Below are positions 6,409 through 12,189 of a stretch of 12,639 bases of DNA, in pieces. Location of the stretch: assembly GCA_035640035.1 (NCBI GenBank), contig DASQWX010000064.1, positions 1 to 12,639 of the forward strand. Direction: 5' to 3'. The translations under genes and the position numbers were made by a program. The notes below the pieces were generated by a model. The model had not been told where the DNA came from, did not search any database, and worked only from the letters and a program-made list of their open reading frames with translations. This DNA comes from 13-2-20CM-68-14 sp035640035 (GTDB lineage Bacteria; Actinomycetota; Thermoleophilia; Gaiellales; Gaiellaceae). How positions within the stretch are numbered: position 1 is the stretch's first letter; the number at the start of each line of letters is the position of its first letter.

Positions 6409-6414
6409 AACGGC

Positions 6415-7116
6415 GTGAGCTCGTACGACGCGATCGCGCGCCTCTACGATCCGTGGAGCCGAAGCGTCACCGAGGACGTGGCCTTCTACGTCGAGGAGGC
6501 CCGCCGGGTCGAGCCGCCGGTGGTCGAGCTGGGCGTCGGGACCGGCCGGATCGCCGTGCCGATCGCCTCCGAAGGGATCCGCGTGATCGGTGTCGACTCT
6601 TCGCCGGGGATGCTCGAGGTCTGCAAGGAGCGGGCCGAGATGGCCGGTGTCGGCGAGTTGATCGAGCTTCGGCTCGGCGACCTGACCGCACCGGAGGTGC
6701 GGGAGCGCGTCGAGCTCGTTCTGTGCCCGTTCCGGTCGTACCTCCACCTGAGGACCGACCGCGAGCGTCTCGGCGCGCTGCGCGCGGCACGAGAGCTCCT
6801 CGTCGAAGGCGGACGGCTGATCTTCGACGTCTTCGTGCCGGGCGACGACGACATCGAGGAGACCCATGGCCGCTGGCTCGAACGCGAGCCCGAGATCTAC
6901 GAGCGTGCGGACTGGGACCGCGGCTCGCGGTCGCTGACGCTGTCGGTTCGCGGCCCGAGCGGCGAGACGACAATGACGCTCTCCTGGCTGGCCGCGGACG
7001 AGTGGAGGGAACTTCTCCTGCGGGGCGGCTTCGAGGTCGATGCCCTCTACGGCTGGTTCGACCGCCGCCCGTATCGCGACGGCGAAGACATGGTCTGGAT
7101 CGCGCGCAGGTCGTGA
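6415..7116 (+). CDS. Class I SAM-dependent methyltransferase
   Basis: A 233-residue protein starting at GTG, with the common opening SSYDAIARLYDPW. Motif I is VVELGVGTGR (36-45), followed by VIGVDSS (58-63) whose D61 should bind the ribose of S-adenosylmethionine. GDLTAPEV (88-95) and LVLCPFRSYLHL (101-112) correspond to the following motifs. The C-terminal half (about 145-230) has a beta-rich substrate lid, ending in DGEDMVWIARR, typical of Methyltransf_11/25-type enzymes. The substrate cannot be predicted. No ribosome binding site is apparent and no well-placed -10 is obvious. It is transcribed divergently from pheST and converges on the MOSC gene at a hairpin. It is not part of the usual translation gene block, so it is probably an insertion. 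Confidence 0.85.
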   Translation: MSSYDAIARLYDPWSRSVTEDVAFYVEEARRVEPPVVELGVGTGRIAVPIASEGIRVIGVDSSPGMLEVCKERAEMAGVGELIELRLGDLTAPEVRERVELVLCPFRSYLHLRTDRERLGALRAARELLVEGGRLIFDVFVPGDDDIEETHGRWLEREPEIYERADWDRGSRSLTLSVRGPSGETTMTLSWLAADEWRELLLRGGFEVDALYGWFDRRPYRDGEDMVWIARRS

Positions 7117-7126
7117 CGCCTGCAGC

Positions 7127-7149
7127 GACAGGCACCGCAGGTGCCTGTC
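7127..7149. terminator. Perfect 10-bp hairpin between convergent genes
   Basis: GACAGGCACC (7127-7136), loop GCA, GGTGCCTGTC (7140-7149). It sits in the 34-bp gap between the methyltransferase stop and the MOSC stop, where a bidirectional terminator is expected. Neither side has a U-tract, so termination efficiency is uncertain. The clean symmetry could also mark a dispersed palindromic repeat. Confidence 0.6.
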
Positions 7150-7150
7150 C

Positions 7151-7567
7151 CTAGACCAGCTCGAGGGTGTCGCCGACGGCGATCTCGCCGCTCTCGACGA
7201 CGCGCGCGAGCATGCCGCGCTTGCCCTGCAGCCGGGCTCGAAGGCCGTCGCGAAGCTCGTCCATACGGTGGCAGGGATCGCAGACCATCGTGATCTCGAA
7301 CTCCGCCTCGCCCGCGCGGACGCGCTGGCCGATCGGCCACTTCTCGACGTCGTCGCCCTCGACCGTGATGTTCTCCCGGATCGCGCCCGGCTCTACGTCG
7401 ACCGAGTCCAGATGCTCCTTCGAGACGAAGAGGACCTCGCGCTTCGGCGGATTCGCGTGCGCGCAGCCTTCGAGGCCGAAGCCCTCGATCGCCCGGATCC
7501 GCTCGTGCCTTTCCGACCGGCCGCTCTTGCGTGCCGGGGATGTCCAGAGACCGATGATCGAAGCCAT
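7151..7567 (-). CDS. MOSC domain-containing protein
   Basis: A 138-residue protein consisting of a single MOSC domain, the fold of molybdenum cofactor sulfurase C-termini and of YiiM-like proteins that handle sulfur or reduce N-hydroxylated compounds. Visible motifs: GFGLEGCAHA (29-38), PGAIRENITVEG (60-71), and the Cys-containing CDPCHRM (96-102) with C96 and C99, one of which is the expected conserved Cys. The tail is GMLARVVESGEIAVGDTLEL (118-137). The ATG at 7567 is chosen because upstream sequence to 7741 is antisense to the SpoU gene end. There is no ribosome binding site; a TAGACT hexamer 7 nt before the ATG suggests a leaderless mRNA. Substrate unknown. Confidence 0.85.
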   Translation of the reverse strand: MASIIGLWTSPARKSGRSERHERIRAIEGFGLEGCAHANPPKREVLFVSKEHLDSVDVEPGAIRENITVEGDDVEKWPIGQRVRAGEAEFEITMVCDPCHRMDELRDGLRARLQGKRGMLARVVESGEIAVGDTLELV

Positions 7568-7574
7568 CGCGCCG

Positions 7575-7580
7575 AGTCTA
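7575..7580 (-). promoter_or_regulatory. -10-like element TAGACT, candidate leaderless MOSC promoter
   Basis: The minus strand reads TAGACT, then CGGCGCG, then the ATG. The 7-nt distance would put the first transcribed base at or next to the start codon. The same hexamer lies at 6 nt from the start of the cNMP-domain gene. No good -35 match is seen. The 71-bp gap 7568-7638 holds nothing else recognisable. Confidence 0.4.
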
Positions 7581-7638
7581 CAGAGCGAATCCGCTGCTAA
7601 AGACGGCCGCGCGTCCCGGGAACCAGAACCCCCAGCGC

Positions 7639-8274
7639 CTAGCGGCGGCGCAACCACTCGTAGAGCGCGACCGCGCCGGCGGCGGCGACGTTCAGCGACT
7701 CGGCGGGCCCAGGCGTCGGAATCGTCACCAACTCGTCGCACTTTCGCTCGACTTCGGTGGACAGTCCTCCGCGCTCGGCGCCGAGCACGAAGACGGTGCC
7801 GTCACCGAGCTCGACGTCCGCCAGCCGGCGGCCGCCGTGAGCGACGAGCCCGATCCGCCGGCCCCGCGCCTCTCCGAGCGGCACTCGAAAGAGCGCCCCC
7901 GCCGACGCCCGTAGCGCCTTCGGCCCCGTCGGGTCGGCCGTGCCCGCTGAAAGCTCCATCGAGGCCCCGAAGGCGTCCGCAGTCCGGATCAGCGTCCCCA
8001 CGTTGCCCGGGTCGGCGACCCGCCACAGAGAAAGCGCGACCGGCCGCGGCTCGTACGCGGGCAGATCTGCCCGGCGAAAGACCGCGATCTCCCGCGCCGG
8101 ATGCGGCAGCGTCGAAACATCGGCGAGCAACTCGGCCGAGACGGTCTCGCCCGCGACCAGCAGCTCGACAGGCTCCAACCCCGCCTCGAGACCCGCAGCC
8201 ACGAGATCCTCGCCCTCGGCCACGAACAGGCCGAGCTTCTCACGTTGCCGAGCCGACGCGAGCTTTCGGACCAA
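7639..8274 (-). CDS. SpoU/TrmH family RNA 2'-O-methyltransferase
   Basis: Predicted SPOUT-fold enzyme methylating a ribose 2'-OH in rRNA or tRNA with S-adenosylmethionine. All three SpoU motifs are present: DPGNVGTLIRTADAFG (88-103) with N91 and R97, VLGAERGGL (163-171) with E167, and IPTPGPAESLNVAAA (185-199) with S193 and N195. The N-terminal part (10-80) is the L30e-like substrate-binding domain. The listed start is the only standard one, a TTG at 8274, giving 211 residues. However, the codons just upstream (8307-8275) read LITSAANQRLK, which matches the conserved N-terminus of this family, so the real start is probably a CTG at 8307 or ATC at 8304 overlapping the rplT stop. It follows rplT, as in other actinobacteria. 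Confidence 0.92.
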   Translation of the reverse strand: MVRKLASARQREKLGLFVAEGEDLVAAGLEAGLEPVELLVAGETVSAELLADVSTLPHPAREIAVFRRADLPAYEPRPVALSLWRVADPGNVGTLIRTADAFGASMELSAGTADPTGPKALRASAGALFRVPLGEARGRRIGLVAHGGRRLADVELGDGTVFVLGAERGGLSTEVERKCDELVTIPTPGPAESLNVAAAGAVALYEWLRRR

Positions 8275-8303
8275 CTTAAGCCGCTGATTCGCGGCCGAAG
8301 TGA

Positions 8304-8663
8304 TCAGGTCGAAAGCGCCGCCTTCGCCTTCTCGGCGACGGCGGCGAAGGCATCCGGGTCGGAAACGGCGAGATCCGCCAACACCTTGCGGTCCAGCGCG
8401 ATCTCCGCCTTGCGACAGCCGGCGATGAACTGGTTGTAGGAGAGGCCGTTCTGGCGGGCCGCGGCGTTGATCCGCAGGATCCAGAGACGCCGGAACTCGC
8501 GCTTCCGGTTCTTCCGGTCGCGATACGCATACGCGAGCGAGTGCTCGACCTGCTCCTTCGCCTGGCGGTAGCTCGAGTGCTTCAGGCCCCAGTAGCCGCG
8601 GGCCTGCTCGAGCACCTTGCGCCGCTTCTTCCGGGCGTGGACGGATCGCTTGACGCGTGGCAC
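8304..8663 (-). CDS. rplT: 50S ribosomal protein L20
   Basis: A 119-residue protein with the L20 N-terminus MPRVKRSVHARKKRRKVLEQ and the continuation ARGYWGLKHSSYRQAKEQVE. The long basic helix FRRLWILRINAAARQNGLSY (about 58-77) is followed by the globular domain that binds 23S rRNA early in 50S assembly. It starts at GTG with a GAGGT ribosome binding site about 7 nt upstream, and lies 4 bp after the rpmI stop. In several bacteria L20 also represses its own operon by binding the infC or rpmI leader. Length is normal. Confidence 0.97.
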   Translation of the reverse strand: MPRVKRSVHARKKRRKVLEQARGYWGLKHSSYRQAKEQVEHSLAYAYRDRKNRKREFRRLWILRINAAARQNGLSYNQFIAGCRKAEIALDRKVLADLAVSDPDAFAAVAEKAKAALST

Positions 8664-8667
8664 CGCT

Positions 8668-8865
8668 CTACCTCATTCCCAGGAGCTTCTTGACCGACTT
8701 CACGTTCGACTTATGGACGGGCGTCGCCTTGCGGAAGCTCCGCTTGCGCTTGGGCGACTTCTTCTCGAGCAGGTGGCTGCGCATCGCCCGCCGGCGCATC
8801 AGCTTGCCCGTTCCGGTCACCTTGAACCGTTTCCTCGCTGCGCTCTGTCTCTTTGTCTTCGGCAT
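8668..8865 (-). CDS. rpmI: 50S ribosomal protein L35
   Basis: A 65-residue, highly basic protein beginning MPKTKRQSAARKRFKVTGTG, the L35 signature. It continues with LMRRRAMRSHLLEKKSPKRK and ends KKLLGMR. The ATG is at 8865, with a purine-rich GGGAG and GAAGAGAG just upstream. Its first 155 nt are also read in another frame as the C-terminal tail of infC, leaving only the last 43 nt free of overlap. Translation is likely coupled to infC. Confidence 0.95.
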   Translation of the reverse strand: MPKTKRQSAARKRFKVTGTGKLMRRRAMRSHLLEKKSPKRKRSFRKATPVHKSNVKSVKKLLGMR

Positions 8866-9430
8866 CTCTCTTCACTCCCGCGTTCTTCGTTGGCCCGAGC
8901 AGCATCGTCATGTTGCGCCCGTCGAGCAGAGGCTGCTGCTCGACCTGGCCGATCTCCTTGACGTCGTCCGCCAATCGCGTCAGCAGGTCCCGACCGCGCT
9001 CCGGATGCGTCGTCTCACGGCCCCGGAACATGATTGTCACCTTGACCTTCGCGCGCTGGTTGAGGAAGCGCTCGACGTGGCCTTTCTTGGTGTTGTAGTC
9101 GTGGATCCCGATCTTCGGCCTGAGCTTGATCTCCTTGACGTTGACCTGCGATTGGTGCTTGCGCGCCAGTTTCGCCTTCTGCTCTTGTTCGTACCGGTAC
9201 TTCCCGTGATCCATGATCCGGGCGACCGGCGGATCTGCCTGCTGCGCGACGATGACGAGGTCGAGGTCGTGATCCCGGGCAATGTCGAGCGCCTCTTCCT
9301 TCGTCTTGATCCCCAGCTGTGTGCCGTCTTCGCCGATCAGGCGCACCCGCGGCGCGCGAATGTTCTCGTTCAGCAGCTCGTTGCGGGGCGGCCGCGGCGG
9401 ATCTGCAGTGAACCTTCGCCGGGGCCTCAA
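8711..9430 (-). CDS. infC: Translation initiation factor IF-3 with C-terminal extension
   Basis: Binds the 30S subunit, prevents premature 50S joining and checks the start codon. The N-domain (about 17-85) contains NENIRAPRVRLIGEDGTQLG and DLVIVAQQADPPVARIMDHG; the C-domain (about 92-180) contains KEIKLRPKIGIHDYNTKKGH and FRGRETTHPERG, and ends RNMTMLLGP where IF3 usually stops. About 59 extra residues follow, acidic and rich in Glu, Gln, Ala and Pro, almost entirely encoded over rpmI in a different frame. The start is a TTG with GGTGAG at 9437-9442, 6 nt upstream. A stronger AGGAGG at 9455-9460 lies too far away and may serve a mini-ORF. Rare start codons are typical of infC and allow autoregulation. 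Confidence 0.93.
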   Translation of the reverse strand: MRPRRRFTADPPRPPRNELLNENIRAPRVRLIGEDGTQLGIKTKEEALDIARDHDLDLVIVAQQADPPVARIMDHGKYRYEQEQKAKLARKHQSQVNVKEIKLRPKIGIHDYNTKKGHVERFLNQRAKVKVTIMFRGRETTHPERGRDLLTRLADDVKEIGQVEQQPLLDGRNMTMLLGPTKNAGVKRDAEDKETERSEETVQGDRNGQADAPAGDAQPPAREEVAQAQAELPQGDARP

Positions 9431-9461
9431 GAACTTCTCACCAAGCTAATAACTCCTCCTT
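9427..9461 (-). promoter_or_regulatory. Strong ribosome binding site and mini-ORF at the infC start
   Basis: AAGGAGGAG (9461-9453) is the best Shine-Dalgarno sequence nearby, but its AGGAGG core is 24 nt from the infC TTG and in the wrong place for it. It is 4 nt from an ATT (9450) and 10 nt from a TTG (9444). Both are in one frame that runs only a few codons to TGA at 9429-9427. That TGA overlaps the infC TTG as TTGA. This layout could feed ribosomes to infC by termination and reinitiation. Confidence 0.35.
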
Positions 9462-9470
9462 CTAGAACGA

Positions 9471-9491
9471 CAAAACCGCTGCGTACAGCGG
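9471..9491 (-). terminator. Intrinsic terminator or attenuator before infC
   Basis: On the minus strand CCGCTG (9491-9486), loop TACG, CAGCGG (9481-9476) is followed by TTTTG. It is a perfect six-pair stem with a short U-tract, located after thrS and about 10 nt before the infC ribosome binding site. It may end thrS transcripts or act as a conditional terminator in the infC-rpmI-rplT leader. Confidence 0.6.
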
Positions 9492-9519
9492 CCCGTTGTC
9501 CTCGTCCTCTCGACTCGGT

Positions 9520-9585
9520 TGAACCCTCCAGAAGCTCTCGGCTTGGAAGGTGAGGAACGGGTCCGCTCCTTCTTTTCAGGGTTCA
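9520..9585 (-). promoter_or_regulatory. Long-range pairing in the thrS-infC spacer (candidate operon leader)
   Basis: TGAACCCT at 9585-9578 on the minus strand (its first bases are the thrS stop) is perfectly complementary to AGGGTTCA at 9527-9520. The enclosed segment contains a further stem AGGAGCG/CGTTCCT with loop GACC. The terminator at 9471-9491 follows. A closed domain ahead of a terminator and infC is the architecture of L20-type autoregulatory leaders, but I see no sequence proof of an L20 site. The 152-bp spacer 9431-9582 has no other gene. Confidence 0.35.
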
Positions 9586-11472
9586 GAGGGTAGCAAGCTC
9601 GTCGAGCAGCTCGAGCAAACTTTTCGTGGACTGCACCCCGTGGCGCTCGCGAATTGCGAGCGACTCGTCCGACTCGCGGTCGCCGTACACGATCGTGTAC
9701 GGGATCTTCTCCAGCTCGGCCTCGCGGATTCGCTTGCCGACGGTGTCGTCGCGCTCGTCGACCTCGACGCGGTGGCCGGCCTCTCGCAGCTTCGACGCGA
9801 GCGCGTGCGCGGCCGGGCGGTGATCGGCCCCGACCGGGAGGACGCGGAGCTGCACCGGCGAGAGCCAGAACGGGAACTCGCCGCCGTAGTGCTCGATCAG
9901 GATCCCGATGAAGCGCTCGAGCGAGCCGAGCAGCGCGCGGTGGATCACGTACGGCGTGTGCTCCTGGTTGTCCGCGCCCATGTAGGTGAGGCCGAAGCGC
10001 GCCGGCATCTGCGAGTCGAGCTGGATCGTCCCCATCTGCCAGGAGCGGCCGAGGATGTCGGTCATGTGGAGGTCGATCTTCGGCCCGTAGAACGCACCGT
10101 CGCCCTCGTTCACCTGGTAGTCGATCTCCCGGCGGTCGAGCGCGCTGCGGAGCGCGCCCTCGGTGAAGTCCCACTCCTCATCGGTCCCGAGCTTTTTCTC
10201 GGGCCGAGTCGAGAGCTCGAAACGCGCCTCCATCCCGAACAGGTCGTAGAGGTAAGAGGCGTAGTCGAGACAACCGAAGATCTCGTTCTCGATTTGCTCC
10301 GGAGTCACGAACATGTGGGCGTCGTCCTGCGTGATGTGCTTCACACGTAGGAGGCCGTGCAACGTCCCGCTCGGCTCGTCGCGGTGGAGGGTCGACGCCT
10401 CGGCGAACCGCATCGGCAGGTCGCGGTAGCTGCGAAGCTGGCTGCCGAAGAGCAGCATGTGCCCAGGGCAGTTCATCGGCTTCAGCGCCTGCCGCTTCTC
10501 GCCCTCGTGCTGCTCAACGAAGAACATGTTGTCGGCGTAGTTCTCGTAGTGGCCCGAGGTGACGTAGGTGTCGACGTCGTAGAGCAGCGGCGTCTTGACC
10601 TCCAGGTACGCCCGCTTGGCGTTCTCCCGGCGGCGTAGGTCCTCGAGCGCATTCCAGATCACCATCCCCTTCGGGTGCCAGAACGGCGACCCCGGTGAGT
10701 GCTCGGAAAGGTGGAACAGGTCGAGCTGCTGACCGAGGCGGCGATGATCGCGTTCGCGCGCCTGTTCGAGCCGCTCGAGATAGGCGTCCAGATCCGCCTG
10801 GTCGTAGAAGGCCGTGCCGTAGATCCGCGTCAGCTGCCTGTTGTGCTCGTTCCCGCGCCAGTACGCGCCGGCGAGGCCGGTCAGCTTCAGTGCCTTGATC
10901 GGCTTCGCGTTCTGCAGGTGCGGGCCCCTGCAGAGGTCCGTGAAGTCGCCCTGCGTGTAGAAGGAGATCTGACCGTCCGCAGTGTCGACGAGCTCGACCT
11001 TGTAGGGCTCGCCTTCCTCCTCGAAGCGTCGCCGCGCCTCCTCGCGGGAGACCTCTTCACGCTCCCACTCCCGGCCCTCCGCGATCTCCTTTCGCATCTC
11101 GGCCTCGATCCGCTCGAGGTCGGCCTCCGAGATCGGCTCGGGGAACTCGAAGTCGTAGTAGAAGCCGTTTTCGATGGGCGGCCCGATCGCGATCTTGACG
11201 CCCGGGTAGAGGCGCCGAACCGCCTCGGCGAGCAGATGCGCCGTCGAGTGGCGGAGGACGTAGAGCGCATCCGGATCGTCCTTGTCGCGCGTGGTCAGGA
11301 TCTGGATCCGCTGGCCGTCCTCGAGCGGCAGCCGCAAATCCTGGACGTGCCCATCCGTGCGCACGAGGACGGCTTGCTCGGCCAACCTTGGGCCGATCGC
11401 GGCTGCCGCGTCGCGACCGGTCGCGCCGTCCGGAAGTTCAAGCTCGGACGAGTCGGGAAGGACGACCTTCAT
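9583..11472 (-). CDS. thrS: Threonyl-tRNA synthetase
   Basis: Charges tRNA-Thr and edits Ser-tRNA-Thr. The ATG at 11472 gives 629 residues starting MKVVLPDSSELELPDG, the standard TGS-domain opening (1-61); the longer frame to 11658 adds low-complexity Ser-rich sequence and is rejected. The editing domain carries HSTAH (75-79) and CRGPH (181-185). The class II core (about 245-530) has zinc ligands C335 (MNCPGH), H386 (DDAHMF) and H511 (VIHRALLGS), plus the motif 2 region RFAEASTLHRDEPSG (355-369). The anticodon-binding domain covers about 535-629. No ribosome binding site is seen; a TATCCT hexamer 8 nt from the ATG suggests a leaderless mRNA. It lies upstream of infC, a common bacterial order. 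Confidence 0.97.
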   Translation of the reverse strand: MKVVLPDSSELELPDGATGRDAAAAIGPRLAEQAVLVRTDGHVQDLRLPLEDGQRIQILTTRDKDDPDALYVLRHSTAHLLAEAVRRLYPGVKIAIGPPIENGFYYDFEFPEPISEADLERIEAEMRKEIAEGREWEREEVSREEARRRFEEEGEPYKVELVDTADGQISFYTQGDFTDLCRGPHLQNAKPIKALKLTGLAGAYWRGNEHNRQLTRIYGTAFYDQADLDAYLERLEQARERDHRRLGQQLDLFHLSEHSPGSPFWHPKGMVIWNALEDLRRRENAKRAYLEVKTPLLYDVDTYVTSGHYENYADNMFFVEQHEGEKRQALKPMNCPGHMLLFGSQLRSYRDLPMRFAEASTLHRDEPSGTLHGLLRVKHITQDDAHMFVTPEQIENEIFGCLDYASYLYDLFGMEARFELSTRPEKKLGTDEEWDFTEGALRSALDRREIDYQVNEGDGAFYGPKIDLHMTDILGRSWQMGTIQLDSQMPARFGLTYMGADNQEHTPYVIHRALLGSLERFIGILIEHYGGEFPFWLSPVQLRVLPVGADHRPAAHALASKLREAGHRVEVDERDDTVGKRIREAELEKIPYTIVYGDRESDESLAIRERHGVQSTKSLLELLDELATL

Positions 11473-11584
11473 GGACGAGCAGGATATTCGGGAAGACGAC
11501 CGCAACGAAGAGGCCGGCGAGTCGCCCGTCCCCGACCCCGAGACAACCGAGGGCGACGCCGTCGACGACCCGGAGGCCGACTGA
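11471..11584 (+). CDS. Possible acidic 37-aa protein divergent from thrS
   Basis: Starts MDEQDIREDDRNEEAGESPV and ends in a DDPEAD tail, almost entirely acidic and likely disordered. Third codon positions are mostly G or C, as expected for a real gene in this genome. AAGGA at 11458-11462 lies 8 nt before the ATG. Its ATG and the thrS ATG share bases in CATG (11470-11473), so the ribosome binding site lies inside thrS codons and the thrS promoter inside this ORF. No family is recognised. It could be coincidental. Confidence 0.35.
   Translation: MDEQDIREDDRNEEAGESPVPDPETTEGDAVDDPEAD
11481..11486 (-). promoter_or_regulatory. -10-like element TATCCT, candidate leaderless thrS promoter
   Basis: The minus strand reads TATCCT, then GCTCGTCC, then the thrS ATG. 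The 8-nt distance fits transcription beginning close to the start codon, and thrS has no Shine-Dalgarno sequence. No good -35 element is visible. It parallels the hexamers before argR, the cNMP-domain gene and the MOSC gene. Confidence 0.35.
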
Positions 11585-11657
11585 AGACTCACCCGTTTCG
11601 ACCGTCGAGGCCTCGGGTAGCCGTACGGGTTGAAACCCATAAGCGGGAGGAGTTCCA

Positions 11658-12071
11658 ATGGCCAAGACCGTGAAGCAGCTGATGACTCCGGATCCGTGCT
11701 CGATCGACGTCGACAAGTCGGTTGCGTACGCCGCGAAGATGATGCGCGACGAGGACGTCGGCCTCGCCCCGATCGTCGAGGGCGACCAGCTGGTCGGCAC
11801 CGTCACGGATCGTGACATCGTTCTCCGTGTCATCGCGGAGGGGAAGAACCCGGAGTCGACAATGGTTCGAGAGATCGCGTCGACCGACCTCGTCACGGTC
11901 GAGCCTGAGGAGGATCTCGACGAGGCGCTCGGCCTGATGGCGAAGCACCAGGTTCGCAGGCTGCCTGTCGTCGAGGGCCGGCGGCTCGTCGGCGTCGTCG
12001 CGCAGGCGGACGTCGCGCGACAGGCCGACGATGCTCGAACCGGAGAGCTCGTCGAGAAGATCTCGAAGTAG
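11658..12071 (+). CDS. Two-CBS-domain protein
   Basis: A 137-residue protein consisting of a Bateman pair. CBS1 (about 3-62) starts VKQLMTPDPCSID and ends LVGTVTDRDIVLRV; CBS2 (about 69-124) contains LVTVEPEEDLDEALGLMAKH and ends LVGVVAQADVA. The GTVTDRD motif resembles the ribose and phosphate-binding Gly-x-Thr-x-x-Asp of adenosine-nucleotide-binding CBS pairs, so it may sense AMP, ATP or SAM (inference). There is no attached catalytic domain. The ribosome binding site GGGAGGAG lies about 5 nt before the ATG, unlike its leaderless-looking neighbours. The 73-bp region upstream holds small palindromes (CGAGGCCTCG at 11606-11615, GGGTT/AACCC at 11627-11638). A terminator follows. Confidence 0.9.
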   Translation: MAKTVKQLMTPDPCSIDVDKSVAYAAKMMRDEDVGLAPIVEGDQLVGTVTDRDIVLRVIAEGKNPESTMVREIASTDLVTVEPEEDLDEALGLMAKHQVRRLPVVEGRRLVGVVAQADVARQADDARTGELVEKISK

Positions 12072-12090
12072 CGGCGCTGAGCCGCTCGCG

Positions 12091-12116
12091 GGGGCGGCCC
12101 CTTCGAGGGTCGCCCC
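12091..12116 (+). terminator. Hairpin terminator after the CBS gene
   Basis: GGGGCGGCCC (12091-12100), loop CTTCGA, GGGTCGCCCC (12107-12116), ten pairs including one G-U. It begins 20 bp after the stop. A smaller stem GCGGC/GCCGC (12071-12085) precedes it. The nearest T-run is at 12137-12141, so there is no immediate U-tract; GC-rich terminators of this kind are common in actinobacteria. Confidence 0.7.
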
Positions 12117-12152
12117 TCCGCTTAGCGCTTACACACTTTTTACCGTTCGTTC

Positions 12153-12182
12153 CTGAAAGAGTTGGTATTCCGACGTCATAAC
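12153..12182 (+). promoter_or_regulatory. Candidate promoter for the 66-aa gene
   Basis: The stretch 12126-12189 is markedly AT-richer than its surroundings. CTGAAA (12153-12158, four of six to TTGACA) is spaced 18 bp from CATAAC (12177-12182, four of six to TATAAT). The ATG at 12190 lies 7 nt after that hexamer and lacks a Shine-Dalgarno sequence, again fitting a leaderless start. Confidence 0.45.
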
Positions 12183-12189
12183 TGTGGTT

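Noticed and set aside
6453..7154. A second 233-codon plus-strand frame over the methyltransferase
   Set aside because: Out of frame with the clear SAM-motif protein and almost pure Arg/Gly; a shadow.
11473..11658. 62-residue N-terminal extension of ThrRS
   Set aside because: Low-complexity Ser/Arg-rich sequence absent from the family; the TGS domain begins exactly at the ATG at 11472.
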